A DNA stretch of 45,903 nt, taken from Nevskia sp. Its GTDB lineage: Bacteria > Pseudomonadota > Gammaproteobacteria > Nevskiales > Nevskiaceae. Under the pieces are notes generated by a model. It was not told where the DNA came from. It did not search any database and was given only the letters and a program-made list of their open reading frames with translations. Within the stretch, counting starts at the first letter, position 1. Every line of letters begins with the position of its first letter. The stretch lies in NCBI GenBank assembly GCA_016779605.1, contig JADHNH010000017.1, forward strand, positions 1 through 45,903. The letters run 5' to 3'. A program made the position numbers and the translations under genes. Positions 15,983-23,476 of this stretch are shown here, piece by piece.

Positions 15983-16522
15983 ATGCCAATGTCCGACACC
16001 CCACGCCAGACCAAGACACCCCCTGCCCGCCGCCCGGCCGGAGCGGCCGCGGGCCGGGCCGGCGGCCGCTCCGCCCAGGGCCGCGTGCGCCGCGCGGTGC
16101 ACGCCGACGACGGCGCCATCCTGACGCTGGAGGAGCTGTTCCCGGGCGACCGGATTTCGATGCGCTCGCTGCGGGCATTCCTCAAGTCGGGCCATGCGCC
16201 GGTGTGGGTGGCCGAACTCGACGGCGCCGTGGTCGGCAGCCTGATCATGCTGACCCGCAGGGACAGCCGCGCGGCGCGCATCTACTCGGTGGTGGTGGCG
16301 CCGCAGGCGCGCGGCCGCCGGCTGGGCGAACGCCTGGTGCGGGCGGCGGAAGCGCAGGCGCGCCGCATGGGCCTGGCGGCCATGTCGCTGGAAGTGCGGG
16401 CGGACAACGCCGCCGCCCGCGCGCTGTACGCCAAGCTCGGCTACCGGCCGGTGCGCGAGCTGCCCGGCTATTACGAGGACGGCGCCGACGGCCTGCGCCT
16501 GCGCAAGGCTCTGCACGGCTGA
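15983..16522 (+). CDS. GNAT-family N-acetyltransferase
   Basis: A GCN5-related acetyltransferase fold is clear from IYSVVVAPQARGRRLGERLVRAAEAQ, the acetyl-CoA pyrophosphate-binding loop (Q/R-x-x-G-x-G/A type), and a C-terminal SLEVRADNAAARALYAKLGY motif as in RimI-like enzymes. The first ~30 residues are a basic Pro/Ala-rich tail. Two ATGs 6 nt apart (15983, 15989) are equally plausible; the upstream in-frame sequence is low-complexity and lies over a TATACT at 15957-15962 that could be a -10. The substrate may be a protein alpha-amine or a small amine; it is not determinable here. Confidence 0.85.
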   Translation: MPMSDTPRQTKTPPARRPAGAAAGRAGGRSAQGRVRRAVHADDGAILTLEELFPGDRISMRSLRAFLKSGHAPVWVAELDGAVVGSLIMLTRRDSRAARIYSVVVAPQARGRRLGERLVRAAEAQARRMGLAAMSLEVRADNAAARALYAKLGYRPVRELPGYYEDGADGLRLRKALHG

Positions 16523-16582
16523 CGCCCGCCCGGGGCAGGCGTATGATCCGCGCCCGCGGCGCGACGCAGGAGCGGATCGAGC

Positions 16583-17494
16583 ATGGACGATTTCATTCGC
16601 CGGTTGCCGGAACATGGCGCGGCGCTGGTCTTCGCGGCGGTGCTGATGGAGCAGGCCGGGCTGCCGCTGCCCTCGTTCACGGTGCTGATCGCCGCCGGCG
16701 CGCTGGCGGCCGGCGGCCAGGCGGCGCTGGCGCCGCTGCTGGCGGCGGCGGTGCTCGCCGCACTGGCGGCCAACCTGGCCTGGTACGCCGCCGGCCTGCG
16801 CTACGGCCAGCGCGTGCTGCGGCTGCTGTGCCGGATTTCGCTGTCGCCCGACACCTGCGTGCGCGGCACGCAGTCGCTGTTCCAGCGCTGGGGCGAGGCC
16901 TCGCTGCTGTTCTGCAAGTTCCTGCCCGGCATCTCGCTGGTCGCCCCGCCCATCGCCGGCGCGGTGCGGATGCCGCTGCCGCGCTTCCTGGCCGCCAGCA
17001 TGTCGGGAACGGTGCTGTGGGCGCTGACCTGGCTGGTGGGCGGCTTCCTGTTCCATGCGCAGGTGCACGCCACCTTCGCCTATGCGCGCGGCCACCTGCA
17101 TGCGGCGCTGGCCACCGCGGCGGGACTGTTCTGCCTGTACCTGGCCTGGCGCGGCGTGCAGCGCTGGCTGGCGCACGGCGGCCGCCGGATTGCGCGCATC
17201 GGCGCGGCGGAACTGCGCAAGCTGCTCACCGGCGACCCGCCGCCGCTGGTGCTGGACCTGCGCTCGCCGCTGCTGCGCGCGGCCGAGGCCGGCATCCCCC
17301 ATGCGCTGGAGGCGGACCTCGATTCGCTCGAATCGCTGGCGCGGCGGCTGCCGCGCGACCGCGATATCGTGACCTACTGCGCCTGCCCCAACGACGTCTC
17401 CGCGGTGCGCGCCGCCCGCACCCTGCTGCGCCTGGGCCATACCCGGGTGCGGGCGCTGCGCGGCGGCTTCGACGCCTGGACGCAGGCGCGCTGA
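16583..17494 (+). CDS. DedA-family membrane protein fused to a rhodanese domain
   Basis: Residues ~1-195 form a DedA/VTT membrane domain: an EQAGLPLPSFTVLIAAGALA re-entrant region near residue 22, FCKFLPGISLVAPPIAGAVRMP near 112, and several membrane helices. Residues ~205-303 form a cytoplasmic rhodanese (GlpE-like) domain with LVLDLRSP and the active-site loop TYCACPNDVSAVRAA (Cys266), closing with RALRGGFDAW. DedA proteins flip phospholipids or undecaprenyl phosphate; rhodaneses carry persulfide sulfur. The fusion is known in Proteobacteria, but its function is not established. The start at 16583 follows a GCAGGAGCGG site and lies 60 nt after the GNAT stop. Confidence 0.9.
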   Translation: MDDFIRRLPEHGAALVFAAVLMEQAGLPLPSFTVLIAAGALAAGGQAALAPLLAAAVLAALAANLAWYAAGLRYGQRVLRLLCRISLSPDTCVRGTQSLFQRWGEASLLFCKFLPGISLVAPPIAGAVRMPLPRFLAASMSGTVLWALTWLVGGFLFHAQVHATFAYARGHLHAALATAAGLFCLYLAWRGVQRWLAHGGRRIARIGAAELRKLLTGDPPPLVLDLRSPLLRAAEAGIPHALEADLDSLESLARRLPRDRDIVTYCACPNDVSAVRAARTLLRLGHTRVRALRGGFDAWTQAR

Positions 17495-17550
17495 GACCCC
17501 ACGGCCGCGTGCGCCGCGCCCGCGTACGGGTTGCCCGAAGCGAGTTTGGA

Positions 17551-17556
17551 TACAAT
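17551..17556 (+). promoter_or_regulatory. -10-like element of the merC-like gene
   Basis: TACAAT in a GTTTGGATACAATCGGC context precedes the GTG start at 17585 by 28 nt. Transcription would begin near 17563. That is downstream of the alternative TTG start at 17531, which argues for the GTG. The -35 region is poor (GGGTTG at 17-bp spacing). Confidence 0.45.
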
Positions 17557-17584
17557 CGGCGGCGCGAACTGGAAGAGCGACGGC

Positions 17585-18031
17585 GTGAAACCGGTGCAAA
17601 GCAATTCATCCGACGAATGGCTCGGGCGGCTGGACCGCCTGGGCATCGTCCTGTCGGGCATCTGCATCGTGCACTGCCTGGCGCTGCCGCTGCTGCTGGC
17701 GGCGCTGCCGCTGGTGGGCGGCAGCGTGTTCGGCGGCCACGCGTTCCACGAATGGCTGCTGGTGGCGGTGGTGCCGGTGAGCCTGGTGGCGCTCGGCTTC
17801 GGCTACCGGCGCCACGGCGACGCCAACGTGATGCGGCTGGGCGGCGCGGGCCTGGCGCTGCTGTGCTTCGCCACCTACGGCTACCGCCTGGTCGGCCTGT
17901 CGGAAGACTGGGAGCGCGCCATCTCCATCGTCGGCGGGCTGATCCACGCCGCCGGCCACGTGCTCAACTTCCGCCGCACGCGCGCGGTGCACGAGGCGCA
18001 GTGCACGCATGCGCCCATGACCGGGAATTGA
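17585..18031 (+). CDS. MerC-domain membrane protein
   Basis: The 148-residue protein has four membrane helices. The first contains GIVLSGICIVHCLALPLLLA, whose Cys27-x3-Cys31 pair corresponds to the membrane thiol pair of MerC mercury importers. No other mer gene (merA, merP, merR) is near, so it is an orphan. Chromosomal MerC-domain proteins often have no shown role in mercury transport. A GTG start is chosen: GGAAGAG lies about 8 nt upstream and a -10 at 17551 sits beyond the longer TTG alternative. The stop codon lies within the first arm of a heptamer hairpin (18022-18115). Confidence 0.85.
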   Translation: MKPVQSNSSDEWLGRLDRLGIVLSGICIVHCLALPLLLAALPLVGGSVFGGHAFHEWLLVAVVPVSLVALGFGYRRHGDANVMRLGGAGLALLCFATYGYRLVGLSEDWERAISIVGGLIHAAGHVLNFRRTRAVHEAQCTHAPMTGN

Positions 18032-18115
18032 GAGACGGCAACCGGGAACCGCAACAGCTCAAGGCGCGGCGTTTGCGCCGGTAAACGACTCCCGGTTGCC
18101 CATTGCCGATTCCCG
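18022..18115. repeat. Heptamer-tandem hairpin 1 (merC 3' end / minE 3' end)
   Basis: The left arm is four 7-nt units (CGGGAAT, TGAGAGA, CGGCAAC, CGGGAAC; 18022-18049). The right arm is ACTCCCG, GTTGCCC, ATTGCCG, ATTCCCG (18088-18115). They pair imperfectly around a loop with its own GGCGC/GCGCC stem. The merC stop is the first three bases of unit 2. It lies between two convergent genes and probably serves as the 3' structure of both transcripts. Confidence 0.85.
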
Positions 18116-18120
18116 GCCGC

Positions 18121-18381
18121 TCAAGGCTGGTCCGGCAGCGTGATGTTCAGCTCCAGCACCTCCAGGCCGGCCTCGCGCTGCACCGAGAACTGCACGGCGT
18201 CGTCGGGCACCTGGATGTACTTGCGCACCACGCCCAGCAGCTCCTCGCGCAGCTTGGGCAGGTAAGCCGGCCCGTTGGCCAGGCCGGAGCGCTGGTACGC
18301 CACCGCCAGCATCAGCCGGTCCTTGGCGGTCTTGGCGCTGTTGGCCTTCTTTTCGGCGCGGAAGAATTTGAGCCAGTCCAT
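18121..18381 (-). CDS. minE: Cell division topological specificity factor MinE
   Basis: The 86-residue protein has MinE's size and layout. The N-terminal membrane-targeting segment is MDWLKFFRAEKK. The MinD-binding, anti-MinCD region contains AKDRLMLAVAYQRSG. The C-terminal dimerisation domain contains LPKLREELLGVVRKYI and ends in LEVLELNITLPDQ. MinE stimulates MinD ATPase and drives pole-to-pole oscillation so that division occurs at mid-cell. Its ATG shares a base with the minD stop (TGATG), so it is translationally coupled and last in the min operon. Confidence 0.97.
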   Translation of the reverse strand: MDWLKFFRAEKKANSAKTAKDRLMLAVAYQRSGLANGPAYLPKLREELLGVVRKYIQVPDDAVQFSVQREAGLEVLELNITLPDQP

Positions 18382-19193
18382 CAGCCCCCCCCGAAGAGCT
18401 TGCTCAGCAGGCTCTTCTTCGGCTCGGTGAGGAAGCGGTGCGGCCGTTCCTCGCCGAGGAAGCGGTCCACCAGGTCGCGGTAAGCCAGCCCGGCGTCGCT
18501 GTTGTCGTCGCGGATCACCGGCACGCCGCTGTTGGAGCAGGTCAGCACCGCCGGCGACTCCGGCACTACGCCGAGCAGCGGGATCGCCAGGATTTCCTTG
18601 ACGTCCTCGACCGACAGCATCTCGCCCTTGGCCACCCGCGCCGGGCTGTAGCGGGTGAGCACCAGGTGCTCCTTGACCTTGCCCAGGCCTTTCTCGGCGA
18701 TCCGCGCCTTGCTCGACAGGATGCCCAGCACGCGGTCGGAATCGCGCACCGAGGAGACTTCCGGGTTGGTCACCACCAGCGCCTCGTCGGCGAAATACAT
18801 CGCCATGAAAGCGCCCTTTTCGATGCCCGCCGGCGAGTCGCAGACGATGTACTCGAAGTCCTGCGCCAGCTCGTTGAGCACGCGCTCCACCCCTTCCTGG
18901 GTGAGCGCGTCCTTGTCGCGGGTCTGGCTGGCGGCGAGGATGTACAGCGTGTCGACGTGCTTGTCCTTGATCAGGGCCTGCTTGAGCGAGGCCTCGCCGT
19001 TGATCACGTTGACGAAGTCGAACACCACGCGGCGCTCCACCCCCATGATCAGGTCGAGGTTGCGCAGGCCGACGTCGAAATCGATCACCGCCGTCTTGTG
19101 CCCGCGCTGCGCCAGCCCGGTGGCGAAGGACGCGCTGGTGGTGGTCTTGCCGACGCCGCCCTTGCCGGAAGTGACTACGATAATTTTGGCCAA
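18381..19193 (-). CDS. minD: Septum site-determining ATPase MinD
   Basis: This 270-residue ParA-type ATPase has the deviant Walker A KGGVGKTTT at residues 10-18 (signature Lys in SGKGGVGKT). Further MinD features are VIDFDVGLRNLDLIMGVERR and the DSPAGIEKGA switch region. The C-terminus ends in a basic amphipathic stretch (TEPKKSLLSKLFGGG), the membrane-targeting helix. ATP-bound MinD recruits MinC to the membrane to block FtsZ assembly away from mid-cell. It is separated from minC by a heptamer hairpin in a 107-bp gap and overlaps minE by one base. Confidence 0.98.
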   Translation of the reverse strand: MAKIIVVTSGKGGVGKTTTSASFATGLAQRGHKTAVIDFDVGLRNLDLIMGVERRVVFDFVNVINGEASLKQALIKDKHVDTLYILAASQTRDKDALTQEGVERVLNELAQDFEYIVCDSPAGIEKGAFMAMYFADEALVVTNPEVSSVRDSDRVLGILSSKARIAEKGLGKVKEHLVLTRYSPARVAKGEMLSVEDVKEILAIPLLGVVPESPAVLTCSNSGVPVIRDDNSDAGLAYRDLVDRFLGEERPHRFLTEPKKSLLSKLFGGG

Positions 19194-19219
19194 CGGTGCT
19201 CCTTGTGTCTGTGGGGGAT

Positions 19220-19301
19220 GCGGGAGGCGGGAGGCGAGAGGCGTAACGGCGGACCGGCTGTTGCCGTTCGCGCCTCCCGCCTCTCTCCTCTCGCCTCTCG
19301 T
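19220..19301. repeat. Heptamer-tandem hairpin 2 (between minC and minD)
   Basis: The left arm units are GCGGGAG, GCGGGAG, GCGAGAG, GCGTAAC (19220-19247). The right arm units are CTCCCGC, CTCTCTC, CTCTCGC, CTCTCGT (19274-19301). The exact 7-nt period matches the other four hairpins, but the unit sequence is different. The right arm abuts the minC stop (19301-19303). It interrupts the min operon and could set different minC and minDE mRNA levels. Confidence 0.82.
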
Positions 19302-19999
19302 TACACTTTATGTTCCTCGATCTTCAGCCGCCCGTGCTCCAGGTAGGCCGTCGCCGGGCCGCCGCGCGGGCCGTCCTTGACCTGGTCGGCCACCGCGTAG
19401 ATGCCGGCGATCGCCAGCAGCTCGGCTTCCAGCTTGCGGCAGAAGATGCGTGCGCTTTCGTCGCCGCGCGCGCCGGCGATGGCGCGGCCGGAGAGCTTGC
19501 CGTACACGTGCACGCAGCCGTCGGCGATCACTTCCGCGCCCGGGCTGACCGTGTTCAGCACCACCAGGTCGCCGTGCTCGGCGTAGATCTGCTGGCCCGA
19601 GCGCACCGGTTCGGTGACGATGCGCGCGGCGCGGCGCGGCACCGCGGCGACCGGCGCGGCCTGCCGTGGCGGCGGCTCCGGCGCTGCCGCGGCCGGCGCC
19701 TTGCCGGAATCCTTCGACAGCACCGCCAGGCCGATGTCGCGCGCGGCCTGCGCCAGGGGACCTTCCGACACGCCCAGCGGCTGCATGCCCACCGCGCGCA
19801 TCGCCGCAACCAGCGCCGGCAGGTCGGTGGCGAGGTCGCTGTCGATCACCGTGGCCATGCCCTTGACCGCCTGCGGCATCTGGCGCGCGAACTGCTCGAT
19901 CTGTGCGCGTGCCGCGGCGGGATCGGGGTCGAGCACCTTGACGCGGGTGATCGATAACATGCGGCCCTTGAATTCCAGGGCGCTGCGGGTGCGGGTCAT
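19301..19999 (-). CDS. minC: Septum site-determining protein MinC
   Basis: The 232-residue FtsZ inhibitor has an N-terminal domain (ALEFKGRMLSITRVKVLD onward) that acts on FtsZ. A Pro/Ala-rich linker (about 108-130) follows. The C-terminal right-handed beta-helix contains GDLVVLNTVSPGAEVIADGCVHVYGKLSGRAIAGARGD, the MinD-binding dimer domain. The ATG at 19999 (MTRTRSALEFKG) is chosen because it gives the usual MinC N-terminus; an in-frame ATG at 20113 would add 38 atypical residues and run into the divergent gap. It is divergent from the ATP-grasp gene at 20131, with 131 bp between. Confidence 0.95.
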   Translation of the reverse strand: MTRTRSALEFKGRMLSITRVKVLDPDPAAARAQIEQFARQMPQAVKGMATVIDSDLATDLPALVAAMRAVGMQPLGVSEGPLAQAARDIGLAVLSKDSGKAPAAAAPEPPPRQAAPVAAVPRRAARIVTEPVRSGQQIYAEHGDLVVLNTVSPGAEVIADGCVHVYGKLSGRAIAGARGDESARIFCRKLEAELLAIAGIYAVADQVKDGPRGGPATAYLEHGRLKIEEHKV

Positions 20000-20130
20000 C
20001 CGGTGCTCGTCGGCTGATGGGTGCGCGATGCATGGCGCGGCTTTTGCTGCTAGGTTAGAGAGCAAAGTCACCAAGATCAACGTGCCGGCGGCAACGCCGC
20101 TCCGGCGCGACACCGGACGGCGGATACGGC

Positions 20131-21630
20131 ATGGCTTTTGAGTGGAGCCAGTACAAGTGCGGCGAGGCGTTCGACGAGCTGCTGGCGGCGCCCGGCAGGC
20201 CCCGTCCGGCGGCCCGCAAGCTGCTGAACTACCTGCAAAGTCTCACTCCCAAGGACCTGGCCGACCGCCGGCTCGCGGCGGACCTGGCGATCAAGGTGAT
20301 GGGCATCACCTTCACCGTGTATTCCGAGGGCAAGACGCTGGACCGCGCCTGGCCCTTCGACATCATTCCGCGCGTGATCGAGCGCCGCGAGTGGGAGCAG
20401 ACCGAGCGCGGGCTCAAGCAGCGGGTCAACGCGCTCAACCAGTTCATCCAGGACATCTACGGCGACCAGAAGATCGTCAAGGACAAGGTGGTGCCGGCGC
20501 AGGTGCTGACCGAGTCGGCGAACTTCCGGCCGCAATGCGTCGGCGTGCAGCCGAAATACGGCGTATGGGCGCACATCTGCGGCAGCGACCTGGTGCGCGA
20601 CGGCGACGGCACGCTGTACGTGCTGGAAGACAACCTGCGGGTGCCCTCGGGCGTGTCGTACATGCTCGAAAACCGCATGGTCATCAAGCGCGTCTGGCCG
20701 GAGCTGTTCCAGATCACCAACATCCTGCCGGTGGACGACTACCCGGCGCAGCTCTACGACACCCTGGCCGCGCTCAGCCCGCGGCCGGGCGACCAGCCGA
20801 CCGTGGTGCTGCTGACCCCGGGCATCTACAACTCGGCGTATTTCGAGCACGCTTACCTCGCCCAGCAGATGGGCGTGGAGCTGGTCGAGGGCACCGACCT
20901 GCTGGTGGGCGACGACGACTGCGTCTACATGCGCACGATCTACGGCCCCAAGCGCGTCGACGTGATCTACCGCCGCATCGACGACATGTTCCTGGACCCG
21001 GAGACTTTCCGCGCCGACTCGGTGCTGGGCGTCAAGGGCCTGATGCGCGCCTGGATCCGCGGCAAGGTCGGCCTGGCCAACGCGCCCGGCGCGGGCGTGG
21101 CCGACGACAAGGTGATCTACGCCTACGTTCCGGCGATGATCAAGTACTACCTGGGCGAGGATCCGATCCTGCCCAACGTGCCCAGCTTCCTGTGCCTGGA
21201 CGAGCTGCACCGCAAGCACGTGCTGGCCAACCTCGACAAGCTGGTGGTCAAGCCGGCCAACGAGTCCGGCGGCTACGGCATGCTGATCGGCCCGCGCTCC
21301 TCGCGCGAGGAGCGCGAGCGCTTCGCCCGGCTGATCGAGAAGAACCCGCGCAACTACATGGCGCAGCCGACGCTGAGCCTGTCCACCGGCCCCACCATCA
21401 CCGACGAGGGCGTGGAGCCGCGCCACCTGGACCTGCGGCCGTTCATCCTGTCGCGCGGCGAAAGCACCTATGTCACCACCGGCGGGCTGACCCGCGTGGC
21501 GCTGGTCAAGAACTCCCTGGTGGTCAACAGCTCGCAGGGCGGCGGCAGCAAGGACACCTGGGTGGTGGACCTGGACGAGGAGGTCACGCCCGGACAGTTG
21601 CAGGAACAGCTACAGGAGCAGAATCAGTGA
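20131..21630 (+). CDS. Circularly permuted ATP-grasp type 2 protein
   Basis: The 499-residue protein belongs to the CP_ATPgrasp_2 (former DUF404/407) family. Typical segments are DIIPRVIERREWEQTERGLKQRV near residue 77, LEDNLRVPSGVSYMLENR near 168, RTIYGPKRVDVIYRRIDDMFLDP near 270 and KPANESGGYGMLIGP near 372. These hold the ATP- and acid-binding groups of a probable carboxylate-amine ligase. In many Proteobacteria it sits with an alpha-E protein, a transglutaminase-like protein and Anbu; the first and last of these follow here. A role in making or tagging a peptide has been proposed for such clusters. A heptamer hairpin begins three bases after the stop. Confidence 0.93.
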   Translation: MAFEWSQYKCGEAFDELLAAPGRPRPAARKLLNYLQSLTPKDLADRRLAADLAIKVMGITFTVYSEGKTLDRAWPFDIIPRVIERREWEQTERGLKQRVNALNQFIQDIYGDQKIVKDKVVPAQVLTESANFRPQCVGVQPKYGVWAHICGSDLVRDGDGTLYVLEDNLRVPSGVSYMLENRMVIKRVWPELFQITNILPVDDYPAQLYDTLAALSPRPGDQPTVVLLTPGIYNSAYFEHAYLAQQMGVELVEGTDLLVGDDDCVYMRTIYGPKRVDVIYRRIDDMFLDPETFRADSVLGVKGLMRAWIRGKVGLANAPGAGVADDKVIYAYVPAMIKYYLGEDPILPNVPSFLCLDELHRKHVLANLDKLVVKPANESGGYGMLIGPRSSREERERFARLIEKNPRNYMAQPTLSLSTGPTITDEGVEPRHLDLRPFILSRGESTYVTTGGLTRVALVKNSLVVNSSQGGGSKDTWVVDLDEEVTPGQLQEQLQEQNQ

Positions 21631-21632
21631 GG

Positions 21633-21710
21633 CAGTTGCCAGTTTCCAGTTGCCGGTTTCCAGCGGACGCAGCCAGGGTTTTAACTGGAAACTGGAAACC
21701 GGCAACTGGA
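21633..21710. repeat. Heptamer-tandem hairpin 3 (ATP-grasp / alpha-E gap)
   Basis: The left arm is CAGTTGC, CAGTTTC, CAGTTGC, CGGTTTC (21633-21660). The right arm is AACTGGA, AACTGGA, AACCGGC, AACTGGA (21683-21710). A 20-bp stretch (21644-21663 with 21692-21711) pairs perfectly. It fills most of the 106-bp gap, with the same period-7 design as the other hairpins but a CAGTTTC-type unit. Confidence 0.88.
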
Positions 21711-21736
21711 AGCCGCTTTTCCGAGGGGCGCGCCTG

Positions 21737-22675
21737 ATGCTTTCGCGCGTCGCCGACAACCTGTACTGGCTGGGCCGCTACCTGCAGCGCGCGGAAAACA
21801 CAGCGCGCCTGATCAACGTCAACGCCCTGCTGATGCTGGACCTGCCGCGGCGCGTCAAGCTCGGCTGGGCGCCGCTGATCGCCATCGTCGGCGCCGACGA
21901 CATTTTCCGCACCCATTACAGCGAGGCGACCGAGGACAACGTGGTGCACTTCCTGGCCACGGATACGCGCTATCCCGGCTCGATCAGCTCCTCGCTGCTG
22001 CACGCGCGCGAGATCCTGCGCACGGTGCGCGACACCGTGCCGCGGGACGCCTGGGAACGCCTCAACGACGTCTACTTCTACGTGCAGGAGCACGGCGAGA
22101 CCGGCGTGGCCAGCGCCCAGCGCCAGGCCTTCCTGGGCGAGGTCATCACCGGCGCGCTGCTGCTCGACGGCGTGCTGATCAGCAGCATGAGCCACGACGT
22201 CGGCTACCAGTTCCTGCGCATCGGCAGCTACCTGGAGCAGGCCGACATGACCACGCGCATCCTCGACGTGCGCTCCATCGACGTCGGCCGCGAGCAGTCC
22301 GGCGCGGACCTGTCGCCGTTCGAGAACATCGTGTGGATGAGCGTGCTGCGCTCGCTGACCGCCTACCAGATGTACCGGCGCCACATGCGCACCCGCGTCA
22401 GCGGCGCCAGCGTGCTGCGCTTCCTGCTGCAGAACCGGCAGTTCCCGCGCAGCGTGATGTTCTGCCTGTCGTCGATCGCCTCGACCCTGCCGCTGCTGCC
22501 GGACAACCGCAAGATCGAGCGCGCCATCGAACGCACCCGCGCCCTGGTGCGCGACGCCAACATCGACGCCCTGGTCAAGGCCGAAGGCGGCGTGCCGCGG
22601 CTGATGGACGAGATCCAGATCGGCCTGGGCGAGCTGCACACGGCCTTGAGCGACGCCTACTTCCAGATGGCCTGA
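21737..22675 (+). CDS. Alpha-E domain protein (DUF403)
   Basis: The 312-residue, almost entirely helical protein starts with the family hallmark LSRVADNLYWLGRYLQRAENTARL. It also has YFYVQEHGETG near residue 113 and SMSHDVGYQFLRIGSYLEQADMTTRILD near 150. Its biochemical activity is not known; the family travels with circularly permuted ATP-grasp proteins as a partner. The ATG at 21737 is used because it yields the canonical N-terminus; an earlier in-frame ATG at 21650 lies inside the hairpin. It converges on the Anbu gene with only 3 bp between the stops. Confidence 0.92.
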   Translation: MLSRVADNLYWLGRYLQRAENTARLINVNALLMLDLPRRVKLGWAPLIAIVGADDIFRTHYSEATEDNVVHFLATDTRYPGSISSSLLHAREILRTVRDTVPRDAWERLNDVYFYVQEHGETGVASAQRQAFLGEVITGALLLDGVLISSMSHDVGYQFLRIGSYLEQADMTTRILDVRSIDVGREQSGADLSPFENIVWMSVLRSLTAYQMYRRHMRTRVSGASVLRFLLQNRQFPRSVMFCLSSIASTLPLLPDNRKIERAIERTRALVRDANIDALVKAEGGVPRLMDEIQIGLGELHTALSDAYFQMA

Positions 22676-22678
22676 CGC

Positions 22679-23476
22679 TCAGGCGCTGCGGATCTTCTGC
22701 TGGGCGGCGGCCTGCGCCTGGGTTTGCAGCGGCAGCTGCGGCTGCAGCTCCCAGTCGAACTTGGGCAGGCTGCGGATCGCGTATTCGAGCTGGCGCGCCC
22801 AGGTTTCCTTGAGCTGGGCGTAGTACGGCGTGTCGAAGTCCAGCCGCAGCGAATGCGCCACCTTGAGCGCGTCGCGCGGCACGAACGCCACGTCCACCGG
22901 CGGCCCCACCGAAATGTTCGAGCGCATGGTCGAATCCAGCGAGACCAGCGCGCAGCGGGCGGCATCCTCCAGCAGCACGTGCGGCCGCACGAAGCGGTCG
23001 AGGATCGGCTTGCCGTACTTGGTTTCGCCGATCTGCAGGAACGGCGTCTCCGGGCTGGCGGCGATGCAGTTGCCGAGCGGGTAGATCAGGTAGATCGCCG
23101 GCTCCTCGCCCTGGATCTGCCCGCCCAGGATCAGCGTGGTCTCGACGTTGACGCCGCTGTACTGGCTCTGCTGGGTGACCTGCTTCTGCGCCTTCACCGA
23201 AAGCTGGCCCAGGTGGTCGGCGGCGTCGAACATGTGCCGCACCTTGCGCAGGCTCACCGGCGCCTCGGGATCGTTGATCTCGCGCTGCGCCTGCGCGATC
23301 ACCGCCTGGGTGGTGGCGAGGTTGCCGGCCGACAGCACCACGAACACGCGGTCGCCGGGGAATTCGAACACGTGCATCTTGTTGTAGGTGCGCACGTCGT
23401 CGACACCCGCGGAGGTGCGCGTGTCGGCGGCGAGCACCAGGCCGTCGTTCACTTTGATGGCAACGCAATAAGTCAT
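22679..23476 (-). CDS. Anbu-type proteasome-like peptidase
   Basis: The 265-residue protein is a bacterial proteasome-related N-terminal nucleophile hydrolase. It begins MTYCVAIKVNDGLVLAADTRTSAGVDD, so the nucleophile would be Thr2 after Met removal. FEFPGDRVFVVLSAGNLATTQ follows at residue ~37, and ETTLILGGQIQGEEPAIYLIYPLGN at ~118 is typical of Anbu rather than HslV. Anbu forms an open helical or ring assembly; its substrate is unknown. The ATG at 23476 is required for the Thr2 N-terminus. It is convergent with the alpha-E gene instead of in one operon, and the usual transglutaminase-like partner is missing. Confidence 0.93.
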   Translation of the reverse strand: MTYCVAIKVNDGLVLAADTRTSAGVDDVRTYNKMHVFEFPGDRVFVVLSAGNLATTQAVIAQAQREINDPEAPVSLRKVRHMFDAADHLGQLSVKAQKQVTQQSQYSGVNVETTLILGGQIQGEEPAIYLIYPLGNCIAASPETPFLQIGETKYGKPILDRFVRPHVLLEDAARCALVSLDSTMRSNISVGPPVDVAFVPRDALKVAHSLRLDFDTPYYAQLKETWARQLEYAIRSLPKFDWELQPQLPLQTQAQAAAQQKIRSA

